From Drosophila pseudoobscura (taxonomy: Eukaryota; Arthropoda; Insecta; Diptera; Drosophilidae): a stretch of DNA of 64,000 bases. The notes under the pieces were generated by a model. The model saw only the letters and a program-made list of their open reading frames with translations, ran no database searches and was not told where the DNA came from. The stretch is from the NCBI RefSeq assembly GCF_009870125.1, contig NC_046680.1:6262001-6326000 (forward strand). The letters run 5' to 3'. Both the position numbers and the translations under genes were made by a program. Of this stretch, positions 52,466 through 59,499 are shown piece after piece (positions within the stretch are counted from its first letter, which is position 1; each line of letters starts with the position of its first letter).

Positions 52466-52732
52466 ACACAAGCTCAGGCGGCGGCGCAGCAGGGCACAAC
52501 GCTCACCCTGGTCTCGCAGTCGCCGCAGTCGGCACAGGGACAGACCATCTACGTGCAGCAGGCGGCCCCGCCCACGGTCTGCTGCACAAGCAGCAGCGAT
52601 CAGTCCGCGGCAGCGGGCCCACAGACCATCCAGATACAGGCGCCGGGGCTCATCTATGCCAACGGCGTCTACTATGCACCTGTGATTCCCAGCACCATTT
52701 GCACGTGCAACTCCACCTGGCTGAGCACGTGA
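12171..52732 (+). CDS. TENT5: TENT5/FAM46-family non-canonical poly(A) polymerase (two coding exons, 38-kb intron)
   Basis: Coding exons are 12171-13115 (315 codons) and 51128-52732 (534 codons plus TGA), joined in phase 0 across a 38.0 kb intron; 849 aa. The first exon encodes an Asn/Lys/Gln-rich low-complexity N-terminus and a Ser/Tyr/Arg region ending [14 protein letters not shown]. The second holds the nucleotidyltransferase core, residues about 383-710: [10 protein letters not shown] (the GS-like helix), NDLDLIF with catalytic Asp463 and Asp465, and [13 protein letters not shown] with the third Asp at about 547, all hallmarks of TENT5. A polyQ stretch lies at about 719-770, and the tail ends [14 protein letters not shown]5 enzymes extend mRNA poly(A) tails in the cytoplasm. 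A shorter form could start at the ATG at 51182 (516 aa) if an alternative non-coding first exon splices to 51128. The open frame continues past TGA (separate entry). The symbol is the family name; this is probably the fly FAM46 gene next to cn. Confidence 0.92.
14411..14441. repeat. (CT)n microsatellite
   Basis: About 31 bp of uninterrupted CT dinucleotides, within a longer pyrimidine-rich run. The complement, GAGAG, is the GAGA-factor binding word. Confidence 0.95.
14843..15112. promoter_or_regulatory. Cluster of nine TATCG (CGATA) motifs
   Basis: TATCG starts at 14843, 14883, 14912, 14928, 14976, 14982, 15048, 15066 and 15108, all in the same orientation, within 270 bp of AT-rich DNA. CGATA clusters are the recognition pattern of the fly insulator protein BEAF-32 and overlap DREF sites. 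The density is direct observation; the boundary or enhancer role is inference. Confidence 0.5.
17081..17113. repeat. (GAGACA)n microsatellite
   Basis: About five hexamer units of AGAGAC/GAGACA inside a purine-rich stretch of the long intron. Confidence 0.85.
17990..18165 (+). repeat. 65-bp tandem duplication with a partial third copy
   Basis: GTCCGTTATACTC followed by CTGCTTTTGAAGGCGGTAG occurs at 18017 and 18082, giving a 65-bp period. Partial units flank it (GGTGGTGTATTCGCTACT and GGTGGTATACTCGCTACT). The TACTCGCTAC words inside suggest an older, shorter period. Confidence 0.8.
22139..22325. repeat. Paired (CA)n and (TG)n microsatellites in inverted arrangement
   Basis: (CA)n occupies about 22139-22172 and (TG)n about 22299-22325, some 125 bp apart. 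Being complementary, the two runs could fold back on each other in single-stranded DNA or RNA. Confidence 0.9.
23799..23869 (-). repeat. C-rich tract with G-quadruplex potential on the minus strand
   Basis: Five or more runs of three to five C separated by 1-2 bases (CCCCCAGCCCCCAGCC type) at about 23799-23834 give a strong G4 pattern on the minus strand. A pure C15 run follows at 23855-23869, then a (TCATTA)-type microsatellite. Confidence 0.75.
24065..24079. repeat. C15 homopolymer
   Basis: A run of exactly 15 C, the second such tract within 215 bp (the other is at 23855-23869). It is followed by CACCACACCACACCACT. Confidence 0.95.
25383..25680 (+). repeat. Degenerate ~30-bp minisatellite built on AGATCAGCGAGTAGC
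   Basis: The words AGAAGATCAGCGAGTA or AACGTCAGCGAGTTGC recur about ten times with 28-40 bp spacing, separated by AAGAGATAAACG-like spacers. Some units carry AGATCTGATATTGGTA or AGATCAGATATTGGTA instead, indicating a higher-order structure. Most units are diverged, so the array is old. Confidence 0.8.
25700..27770. other. Intron segment without a recognised gene
   Basis: The GC-rich stretch at 26060-26300 has several overlapping open frames, but they consist of CACGCCC-type low-complexity sequence and no splice-supported exon is visible. CTCTG repeats lie at 26818-26855, GGCGGATGGGA repeats at 27065-27095 and a GTTGTTGCT run at about 27457-27485. Confidence 0.4.
27780..28200 (+). repeat. ~111-bp tandem repeat, about 3.5 diverged copies
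   Basis: TATTTCTTCGTAT followed by AATGACAGCAAAT or AATTACAGCAAAT recurs with the CTTCG core at 27871, 27983 and 28093 (112- and 110-bp periods). Each unit also contains GTTTTTAGTATTTTAAT or a variant, then TTTGGTATTTTT. A diverged copy lies upstream, starting near 27783. Confidence 0.85.
28200..31980. other. Intron segment without a recognised gene
   Basis: GC-rich CAG/CTG-rich stretches occur at 28490-28650 and 28865-28905. An A-rich, leader-like stretch lies at 29990-30180 with ACCAGACCAG repeats. T-rich and A-rich homopolymer tracts and GAGTGCGAGTGCGAGTG repeats at 30740-30760 complete it. No coding region was supported. Confidence 0.4.
32066..32102. repeat. (CA)n microsatellite
   Basis: About 18 uninterrupted CA dinucleotides, the longest CA run in the long intron. 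Confidence 0.95.
32600..33590 (+). promoter_or_regulatory. Candidate alternative promoter and non-coding first exon of the TENT5-family gene
   Basis: A GC-richer block with CAG repeats and TTTCACTCAATTGAGCGAGCGCG (about 32690-32715, split here by description only) is followed by about 800 bp of A-rich sequence with AAAC/GAAA words typical of fly leaders. Donor-like AAAAAAAGGTCGAG and CCAAGGTACTC lie near 33537 and 33580. A leader from here could splice to 51128 and start translation at 51182. This is inference from composition and untested. Confidence 0.25.
33595..33622. repeat. (CGACT)n pentamer repeat
   Basis: Five CTCGA/CGACT units in a row, ending in TCCGGG. Confidence 0.9.
33782..33836. 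repeat. 9-bp CATTTCATC tandem repeat
   Basis: Six consecutive 9-bp units (CATTTCATC, later CACTTCATC), open on both strands because 9 is a multiple of 3. The resulting HFIHFI or DEMDEM-type frames are repeat artefacts, not genes. Confidence 0.9.
34000..36300. other. Intron segment without a recognised gene
   Basis: TATCTGTG repeats lie at about 34805-34835, ATTACATTACATTAC repeats at 35041-35060 and CTCCACCTCCGCC repeats at 35142-35180. No coding region was supported. Confidence 0.4.
36342..36400 (+). repeat. AGATAC(AGC/GGT) repeat cluster
   Basis: Nine-base AGATACAGC/AGATACGGT units alternate over about 55 bp and end in AGATACAGATAC. TATCT-rich sequence of opposite orientation follows at about 36460-36625. 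Confidence 0.85.
37684..37740 (+). repeat. AGATACA(ACAG) repeat cluster
   Basis: GATACAGCAGATACAACAG-type 9-bp units pass into four pure 6-bp CAGATA units over about 55 bp. It is the same motif family as at 36342-36400 and 46022-46077. Confidence 0.9.
39016..39039. repeat. (GT)n microsatellite
   Basis: About 12 GT dinucleotides. Nearby, at about 39151-39182, is an ACAGAGACAGAG hexamer run followed by TCTCGTCTCGTCTCG. Confidence 0.9.
40700..40722 (+). repeat. G-rich tract with quadruplex potential
   Basis: Runs of five, six and six G separated by single T bases, preceded by GGT, fit the G4 pattern on the plus (sense) strand of the intron. Confidence 0.7.
41000..46000. other. Intron segment without a recognised gene
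   Basis: ATG-started frames at 41385-41702, 42304-42525 and 42522-42779 are of ordinary complexity but have no known motif and weak codon bias, and they sit in AT-rich intron DNA. (GT)n lies at 43331-43356, (AC)n at 43551-43570, and A-rich sequence at 43600-45250. No gene is supported. Confidence 0.4.
46020..46080 (+). repeat. CAGATA hexamer repeats
   Basis: CTACAGATACAGATACAG and a second CAGATACAGATAC run 20 bp later. An isolated AGATACAGATAC lies at about 45909-45920. Confidence 0.85.
47331..48140 (+). promoter_or_regulatory. Candidate proximal alternative promoter of the TENT5-family gene
   Basis: (GA)n at 47431-47450 (GAGA-factor-type), (TG)n at about 47500-47517 and a TGACGTCA at 47590-47597 precede A-rich, CCGAACCGAA-rich leader-like sequence (47640-48100). 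It lies about 3 kb upstream of the catalytic exon, so a transcript from here would give the short 516-aa form. The assignment is from composition and position only. Confidence 0.25.
48150..51127. other. Last part of the long intron, no gene recognised
   Basis: (ATGT)n lies at 48537-48566, (CA)n at 50018-50041 and TACATATGTATATAC runs near 50445-50480. An ATG-started frame at 48688-49044 (118 aa, Lys/Arg-rich) has no recognisable domain and AT-rich codon use unlike the flanking exon; it is probably chance. Confidence 0.4.
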
Positions 52733-53320
52733 TTGGGGCAGCAGCAGCACATCCAACAACGCCAGCATCAGCATCAGCATCAGCATCATAGGCAGCAACA
52801 GCAACAGAAGCATCATTGGCCAGAGAATGCGTTGGGATCATCGACAACAACAACATCAACAACCATAAGGCTCTTGGCTGAAACTGAACTAACTCCAAAA
52901 CCCCCACCTCCACCCACATCTTCATCGTCCCCAGCCCCAGCCCCACCTCGCATTCAAATCCAAGTCCCGATCAACAGCAATAAGGGGAACAACGCCACTA
53001 TAGATAAAGATGGAAGCCCGACCACAACCATGACAGGTATTGAGAAAAGCCTCAACGATCCGGAGGGTACAGCAGCAGGAGCAGACGCAGCAGACGCAGC
53101 AGACGCAGCAGACGCGGGAGGAGAAGGTGGAATCACTGGCAGCCTGGTGGTCACCCCGAAGCAGATTGAAGGTGTACCCGTCTACAGCCGGGAGGATTGC
53201 AGCAAGGCGGGCACCTACAGCGGACAGTTTGCCTTCTTCTATCCCCATGATGGATCGCCGCCCAGTATGCTGCTGCTGGGCGAGAACTCCTATCTCAATG
53301 TAACCGAGAACCAGGACTAG
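52733..53320 (+). CDS. In-frame open extension after the TENT5 stop codon (readthrough or alternative-splice candidate)
   Basis: Directly after TGA (52730-52732) the same frame is open for 195 codons, to TAG at 53318. The extension starts Q/H-rich (HQHQHQHH), passes a Pro-rich block and an AADAADAADA tract, and ends in about 60 residues of normal complexity (VVTPKQIEGVPVYSREDC, FAFFYPHDGSPPS, LLLGENSYLNV). Codon use in that last part is strongly G/C at third positions, as in the catalytic exon, which is unexpected for 3' UTR. There is no ATG at its start; the first in-frame ATG is at 53031. Fly genes are known for conserved stop-codon readthrough, usually with TGA-C context; here the next base is T. 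Splicing around the stop is the alternative. The full product would be about 1,045 aa. Confidence 0.55.
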   Translation: MGQQQHIQQRQHQHQHQHHRQQQQQKHHWPENALGSSTTTTSTTIRLLAETELTPKPPPPPTSSSSPAPAPPRIQIQVPINSNKGNNATIDKDGSPTTTMTGIEKSLNDPEGTAAGADAADAADAADAGGEGGITGSLVVTPKQIEGVPVYSREDCSKAGTYSGQFAFFYPHDGSPPSMLLLGENSYLNVTENQD

Positions 53321-56090
53321 GAGAAGGATCTACAGCAGCATTTTGTTTAAGCGGTATTTCCGATTGCTAACGAATTCCTCTCTGTGCCCCTATCTGTACG
53401 ACGACCCACTGTTCCATTCTACAATTCGGTGTGTCGAGCTACTGTACACTTTCCACGACACATCCACCCTCAAAACTCAACAAAAAGAAAGCTCTATTTT
53501 TCAGACTGAAGTCCAGCCGCTGTTAGATGTTGATCAGGGCCAACAAACAAAAAAAATTTAAAAAAAAAAACCAAAAGAAAACGGGCTGAAAAACTCAAAG
53601 AAAAATTCTTAAATTATAAACTATAAAACAGGGTTTTCTGCTCACACACACACATACACAGACTTTTCTAGGATGTTTCGTTGTAAAGAAACCAAAACTC
53701 ATGTAATATCGAAAAAAACAAAAAAATTCTGTTGGGATATACCTAAATTTCGTTCCTGTTTTTCTGATTTGATTTTTCCTTTCATCAATTTTGTCTTTCT
53801 CTTTCTCTTTCCCTTTCCTATTTTTTTTTGTGTAATAAAACAATAGAAACCCCAGAATTTGAATTTAACTTGGAATTTTGAAGTACGCCCTACCTCCCCC
53901 ACACGCCCATAATTTTTGAGTAGAAAAATACTTAGTTACATACGATATATATATAGCCTCATAAATGTACGATTAAATTGAATGACTTTTTGGATGGCAA
54001 GTGCAGGAGTACGGGAGCACGGGAGCACGGGAGTACGGGAGTACAGGAGGAGTGTCGTCGGTTCCAGTCCAGTAGAAATTCCAAGCAAAAGTCCAAGTGC
54101 AGGCAAAACAACGATGATATGATATGATATGATGAAACAAGTGATGAGATAATATGTAAATATTAGTCAAATTGAACTGTCGATGTCGGAAGAGGAGGAG
54201 AGAATGATAATGATGACTGGGTTGAGATATATAGGAGGATGAGGCGGAGGAGATGATGTATTTATCTGAGGGATGCTCATCAGCATCAGAAGAAGTTGCT
54301 CAACGAAATTCAATTCACAAAAACAAAACAAAAAATTAATCAATAACCAATATTGTAATCAAAAATCAAAAATCAAACGTAACGTAAATCAACAAAACGA
54401 AAAATCTCTAAACGGATAAGAATGAGAAATTTGGAATGGAATGTCTGGAAGAATTTAATGTCATATTTTGTAGTGTTTTTTTTTAGCAGTGCGTGTCAGG
54501 CAGCATCAACATTTGTGAGTGAGTGATTGATTGATTGATTGATGGATGGATGAACGGATGGATGGATGGATGGATGGATTGAAGCATGCTATGAGAGAAG
54601 CAGTTAATTTCAGATGGGTGATAATTTATGAATGATTAACTGATATACATACATATATAAAATAAATCAAAATATGCTGTCGAAAAGCAACTATTTATAA
54701 CTTTTGAAAGCGTTCAAACATCAAACAAACAAACAAAAAAAATCAACAAAAAACAACAAACTTTCTGCTCTATGTGTGAGTTTTGTTTTGCAATTGCAAA
54801 CAACATAAATCAAATGACTAAAATATGTAGAAGCAAGCATATATTTATCTATATATTTGTGTATATTTATATCCACAACAAATGAAAGACAAGACAACAA
54901 TGCTCGATGATTCGATGATTTGATGATTTCATGATTCGACGATTCGATGACGATTACGATGTTTCCTCTCTGTGTGCATTCTTCGAGAACTCTGAGAATT
55001 GTTACCACTTACGCACTTTTGTATAATGTTAACCCTGAACTTGTGTTTTGAATTTATGTATTAACTTTAGTTTAGACACATTCGTGACATATGTATGTAT
55101 GCAATGTGCGATGTACGCTGTATGTATGTATGTATGTGTATATATCCAGATTATCTATATGCATATTCGACAAGGCCCGAAGCCAACGTATTCCAATTTG
55201 CTTGCTGTTCGAGCTGCCTCGAAGGGGGCATGGAATGAGCGCGCCGCCTTCCTTGCCGGCGAACAGGACAGCCTGCAAGACATTTTACTTAGTGCAAACT
55301 TTAAAGCAAGAAAAACTTAAACTGAAACTGACAGCAAAACCTAAACTAAACCAAAAAACAAACGAGAAAATCCACAAAAAAAAAACAACAACAAGAAAAT
55401 GCAACATGGAAATTATGACAAATTTGTCGACTCGGCTGCAAAAGAAAAGGGTTTATTATTTTTATGTTTTGTTTATTTGGATCCCATAGCTAATGCTGCC
55501 TGGGCTAGGCGGATTTTGTCTTTACATACAATACCATACAATACAATACAATACAATAAAATACAATACAATACAATACCATACAATATATAGATACATA
55601 TATACACATATATATATTACTTAGATATATGTTAGTTGGATAAGCCTGTAGAGAAGTGGACATTTTTGAAATATCTCTAGCGCGTAATCTTAAATTTATA
55701 CATTTACATCTACAATACAGATAAAGATCCAGATACAGAGACCAGATATAATTGTAAATTCAAGCAAATCAATCAACAATCCATTGAGATTTGTATATAA
55801 TATATACTTAATTACGTATATCTAATTATTGTACCAACCAGCACACACACCCCAGACACTCACACAAACACCACACCACAACACACCACACCACACCACA
55901 CATACATACACAACACAACACAACACAATATATATATATATATACATATATTACTTACATATTACATTAAATATATAAATGATAATAATAATGTATCTAT
56001 ATCTACATATATATACAACAATTACCATACATATTACTTCTGTGCGCTTCTTGCGATCTAAGGAATTTCAATAAAAACAATCAAAAATAC
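53321..56090 (+). other. TENT5: Long 3' UTR of the TENT5-family gene
   Basis: AT-rich sequence follows the extension with no coding pattern. Pumilio-type words TGTAAATA (54155-54162) and TGTATATA (55137-55144, 55792-55799) are present. Microsatellites include GATT/GATG at 54523-54580, TACAA at 55530-55585 and CACACCA at 55860-55900. An AATAAA at 56070-56075 is a plausible distal poly(A) signal; earlier AATAAA hexamers could be used too. Confidence 0.5.
56070..56075 (+). terminator. TENT5: Candidate distal poly(A) signal of the TENT5-family gene
   Basis: AATAAA followed by an A-rich tail region. It is the last such hexamer before sequence composition changes toward ordinary intergenic DNA. 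Confidence 0.35.
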
Positions 56091-57180
56091 CTAAAAAGTA
56101 TAAAAACCGCGAAAAATTACCACAAAAAAAATACACAAAAAACAAAAAATATAAATCTATCCAGGCATTTCTTAATCCAGGGTTTGGAATGGGAATTGGA
56201 ATGGGGATGGAGATGGGGATGAGGAAAGGGGAAGAGAAATTGAAGTGGTCACATCTATAACCAGTTGGCCATTCCATCGGGCAGCCAACTGTTTCCTCCT
56301 TTCCAATTTCATGGCGGCAAACATCTGCTGATTATGAGAGTGGACATGGACACAAAGGCATCTTCGGAGCCAGACCCAGGCACAGGCACAGGCACAGTCA
56401 CAGTCACAGCCTGCAACTAGGAATCGGAGCTGGACTCGAGCTTGGACCCAGACCCAGCCTCAACCTCGACTTTAGCTGCATCTTCATCTCCAGCTGTTTC
56501 GCTTTCGCCTCTGCTGCTGGCTTCACGTTCGTTTTACAATTTAATTCGCATGTGTTTTTTTGGATTTTGTCCCAGGTAATTGTATAATGTCGTAGCATCG
56601 TCCAGTCTCCGTGTTACGACCCGCACCGGTCTATGAAGTTGTTGATAAGTGGAAAATATGACAAAAACAAAGCCGCAGGGGAATCGAATGCTATGCGGCA
56701 GCGTCTTTGTGTTTGTATCTTGTATCAGTGATGATTTATGCATTTTGATTAAGTTGTTTATGGCCAAAAGAGTTTTTCGCGTGCCTCGAAAGATACTAAG
56801 CACGCCAAAAATAGATAGCAAGTCTAGGCGGATGAGCGGACAAATGGATATTTGCTGAAAATGTCTAAGGAACCGGATCTACAGTGCACAAGTTAAGCAT
56901 GCCATAGCATAGCATACAATGCCATTCAGGTGTTCAGATTCAAATTAGGCGCGCCAGCTACGCGATATGAATTTCGTGATCAATTTTATTAAATAATATG
57001 CCACTTTGTTATGGCCTTAGTTAGTTAGTTCCTATGGATAAATCTATACTTTCAGGAAGAAAATAACATGCTATGTTTCTAATGTTTTAAAATTAAAAAT
57101 TCCCTCCAATTCGTTTGAATGCATTTCATTTTAGCTCCTAAGTATGCTATGAACTTGAATTTCGATGGCTTAACATTTTA
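56091..57180. other. Intergenic, no gene seen
   Basis: GGGGATGG/GGAATTGG repeats at 56185-56220 and CAGGCACAGGCACAG repeats at 56380-56405. No coding region was supported. Confidence 0.4.
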
Positions 57181-57182
57181 AC

Positions 57183-57302
57183 GAAAGCTCAAATTTTCGA
57201 GCTCACGCGCCTAACAGTTCAAATTTTCACACGTGAAAGCTCGAATTTTCGAACTAGCTCGCTGAACAGTTCGAATTTTCGAACTTTGAGCGCACTTAAC
57301 AG
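57183..57302. repeat. Tandem ~52-bp units of palindromic TTCGAA-type sequence
   Basis: Four blocks of GCTC or GTTC followed by AAATTTTC or GAATTTTCGA(G/A)CT recur. AGTTCGAATTTTCGAACT is a near-perfect palindrome. Two larger units begin GAAAGCTC at about 57184 and 57235. GAA/TTC words recall heat-shock elements, but the spacing does not fit the classical pattern. Confidence 0.7.
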
Positions 57303-57596
57303 TTGATGGAACCACTAACCATTAATCTATGTTATAGATGTACATGTTCATACACCGAACATGTCGCAAAGGAACTTTCTGGATTAGATCCCAGGGTCTT
57401 CGGCTCTGGCCGGGCCGCCGCGTCATCATAACAAACAATATGTTCTTACAATATTTTTTCCACAGTACGTTATCACATTCTGCATGTGTACATATACAAA
57501 GATGCTACGGTTGCTGCCATTTTTGAACTGTGATATACGTACATAAGTACATACATATGTATGTACAATATATATAATATAGTTAAAAAAAAATTT

Positions 57597-57955
57597 CCTT
57601 GTCCTTATGAAGGACGAAGCAACAAGGACGTTTCCAGACATAAATATCTTTTTTTCCCCTTATTTGTGGCCCGATCGGCTCTTGCCGTGGCCCGCCGCGA
57701 TCAGAAAAATCTCCTTGATCCTTCGGTAAGGACTATAACAACCCGAACCATACATATTGAGTTCTCTTGGCTATTTGCGGGCCGATCTAGGCGTGCGACA
57801 GCTTCCTGTGGTCGAAAAAACGTCCCTGATTTGATGGAGTCCTTATGAAGGATCAAGGACATTTTCCCCAATCACAAATATTTAGTTTTCTCCGCTATTT
57901 GTAAACCTATTTGGTCGTGCCTCGCCCTTTTTGTAATTGGGATAGTTTCTCCGAT
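57597..57955 (+). repeat. Three diverged ~120-bp tandem units
   Basis: Unit starts near 57597, 57717 and 57837 share CCTTATGAAGGA or CCTTCGGTAAGGA near the start, and TATTTGTGGCCCGATCGGC, TATTTGCGGGCCGATCTAGGC or TATTTGTAAACCTATTTGG in the middle, followed by CGTG. The hairpin TCCTTATGAAGGA is conserved. Probably the body of a transposable element or an old satellite. Confidence 0.65.
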
Positions 57956-58533
57956 AGAGGATACAACAAGGATGGTGTTTCAATCATTTTATTTATAATA
58001 ACTAAGCTTAACATAACATACATATATATAAATAAACATGTGGAAAACATTTGTGTCTATTATCAAAATTAAGATATACATATCTAGTCTAGGACACCGT
58101 CTGGCGGAGAGAAATCGGATACGACTCGGTTTGTGGCAAAGCGTAGTTTACATAAGTTCTATGTGAAGAAAGATATATTTTAGAAAGCTCACCCTTTCGA
58201 CTTCCCGAGAGGACGAGGAGCTACGGCGGAATCACCCCCGACCTGCTAAAAGTAAAGGAAGTGTTAAATAAAGTAAATGGAGGAGGAGATCGTAGAATAG
58301 TAGTTTGTGGCCAGATAGGGTAATGGAGCTAGAGGGGATACAAAAATAAAATAATAAGTACCAAGAAAAAATAGTCAATGGAAAAAATGAATATGGGGAA
58401 ACAAGGATAACTTACCCGGTCAAAGCCGATGAGGTAAAGCAGGAGGGAAAATTATTCCAATTCTTATAGGGTATAAAAATACAACCAATACCCAACCATG
58501 CAACAGAAAAGCTAACAGCGAACGTAACAGTTG

Positions 58534-58641
58534 ATGGAAATTAAAGCTGTTGCTGGGACTTTCTCTCTTTTTGTGGGATTTGCTCTCTTTTTCGTGGTGG
58601 GATTTTTCATCGCAGCAAGGTCCTTATTTTCCGCGGTTTAA
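58534..58641 (+). CDS. Possible 35-aa single-pass membrane micropeptide
   Basis: An ATG-started frame encodes MEIKAVAGTF followed by a strongly hydrophobic stretch (LFVGFALFFVVGFFIA) and a short AARSLFSAV tail, ending in TAA. A TATAAAAA box at about 58472-58479 stands 55-62 bp upstream, a suitable distance for a TATA promoter with a short leader. One out-of-frame upstream ATG (about 58498) intervenes. The DNA has an internal imperfect repeat (GGGATTT..CTCTCTTTTT), so the hydrophobic bias may come from T-richness alone. Not recognised. Confidence 0.2.
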   Translation: MEIKAVAGTFSLFVGFALFFVVGFFIAARSLFSAV

Positions 58642-58789
58642 CTCAAGTTGTTATCCTGTTTAAATAAAGGGGGTTTTAATCGGCCCATTTCGTTATTTCG
58701 GTTACGGGAATTCTCAATTTTTTCAAAAATTCGGTAAAAGACAAAAATTGGACAATGGAGGTTTTTTACACTGAACTTTCCAAGGGGCT

Positions 58790-58945
58790 CATACGGTATA
58801 TTTTGTAATTTGTGTCGTATTTTCGGTGTATTTCTGAGGTCTGCTGATGCACAGTGTGAACTGATCCCCATTCTCGTTTTAATTTCGTCGGTCTTGCCGC
58901 CCCAAAACGCTAACATGATCCTCATTCCCGTTTGAATTTTCCTCA
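58790..58945 (+). repeat. Dispersed repeat copy 1 (GTATATTT...GAGGTCTGCTG...)
   Basis: About 150 bp aligning with 59370-59495: shared blocks are GTGTATTTCTGAGGTCTGCTG or the close variant GTATATTTCTGAGGTCCGCTG, CAGTGTGAACTG, CCCCATTCTCGTTT, TTTCGTCGGTCTTGCCG or variant, CCGCCCCAAAA and CTCCTCATTC or variant. Identity is roughly 80-85% by eye. Confidence 0.75.
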
Positions 58946-58978
58946 TGGGGTATAGTTGCGTTATTTTTGATGGTCAGA

Positions 58979-58989
58979 CGGTCACACTG
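58979..58989 (+). promoter_or_regulatory. Core-promoter Motif 1 match
   Basis: CGGTCACACTG matches the fly Motif 1 consensus (YGGTCACACTR, bound by M1BP) on the plus strand, which marks TSSs of many constitutive genes. It lies between the two repeat copies. Only a very short ATG-started frame follows, so it may be a promoter relic carried by the repeat family. Confidence 0.45.
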
Positions 58990-59125
58990 CGCCTCTCTCC
59001 GTCAACGATAAAATGAGTCGTAATTTCAAATGGGGTTTTAAAAAAAGGTATGGACAATAAGCAAAAACAGCCAAGGCAAATTGAAAAGGTTCGTACGAAC
59101 GTCACCTCACCTCGCGAGTGAGGAC

Positions 59126-59182
59126 AATATACCTTGAAGACAAAATCGTCTGCTTGTATATTAGGTATATTCAAGGTATATT
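59126..59182. repeat. 13-bp perfect inverted repeat
   Basis: AATATACCTTGAA (59126-59138) is exactly complementary to TTCAAGGTATATT (59170-59182), with a 31-base loop that contains a second small hairpin (GACAAAATCGTC). Confidence 0.8.
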
Positions 59183-59327
59183 GGGCCAATTGGGTGCTTT
59201 CACCTTGCATGCGCTCTCTTACATTGTACTTCCGTGCAACATTCCGTCTAAATCCTTGTCGCTCACTCACTTTCAAACAATTTCTATTTGGCGCGCACAT
59301 TGATGGCCTAATTGCATTCGTTGAATA

Positions 59328-59495
59328 ATTCGTCAGTATATTTACGGTTTATTTCGAAAATAAACGGTATATTTTGGTATATTTCTGAGGTCCGCTGAAG
59401 CTCAGTGTGAACTGCTCCCCATTCTCGTTTGAATTTTCGTCGGCCTTGCCGCCCCAAAAATTGAACATGCTCCTCATTCACGTTTTCACTGACGA
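59328..59495 (+). repeat. Dispersed repeat copy 2, also matching 1208-1290 in inverted orientation
   Basis: The first 70 bp (ATTCGTCAGTATATTTACGG...GTATATTTCTGAGGTC) are the reverse-complement counterpart of 1208-1290. The following part matches copy 1 at 58790-58945. Confidence 0.75.
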
Positions 59496-59499
59496 AGCA

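Noticed and set aside
52244..52816. Long minus-strand frames (190 aa, Leu-rich) opposite the TENT5 catalytic exon
   Set aside because: These are antisense shadows of the CAG-rich coding exon.
58130..58500. Possible minus-strand multi-exon gene end (frames with donor-like GTAAGT near 58432)
   Set aside because: Joining the open pieces needs a 34-bp intron, below the functional minimum, and other joins hit stops.
58638..59300. Minus-strand frames of 102-108 aa
   Set aside because: They cross the dispersed repeat copies and show no domain; the open frames come from repeat sequence.
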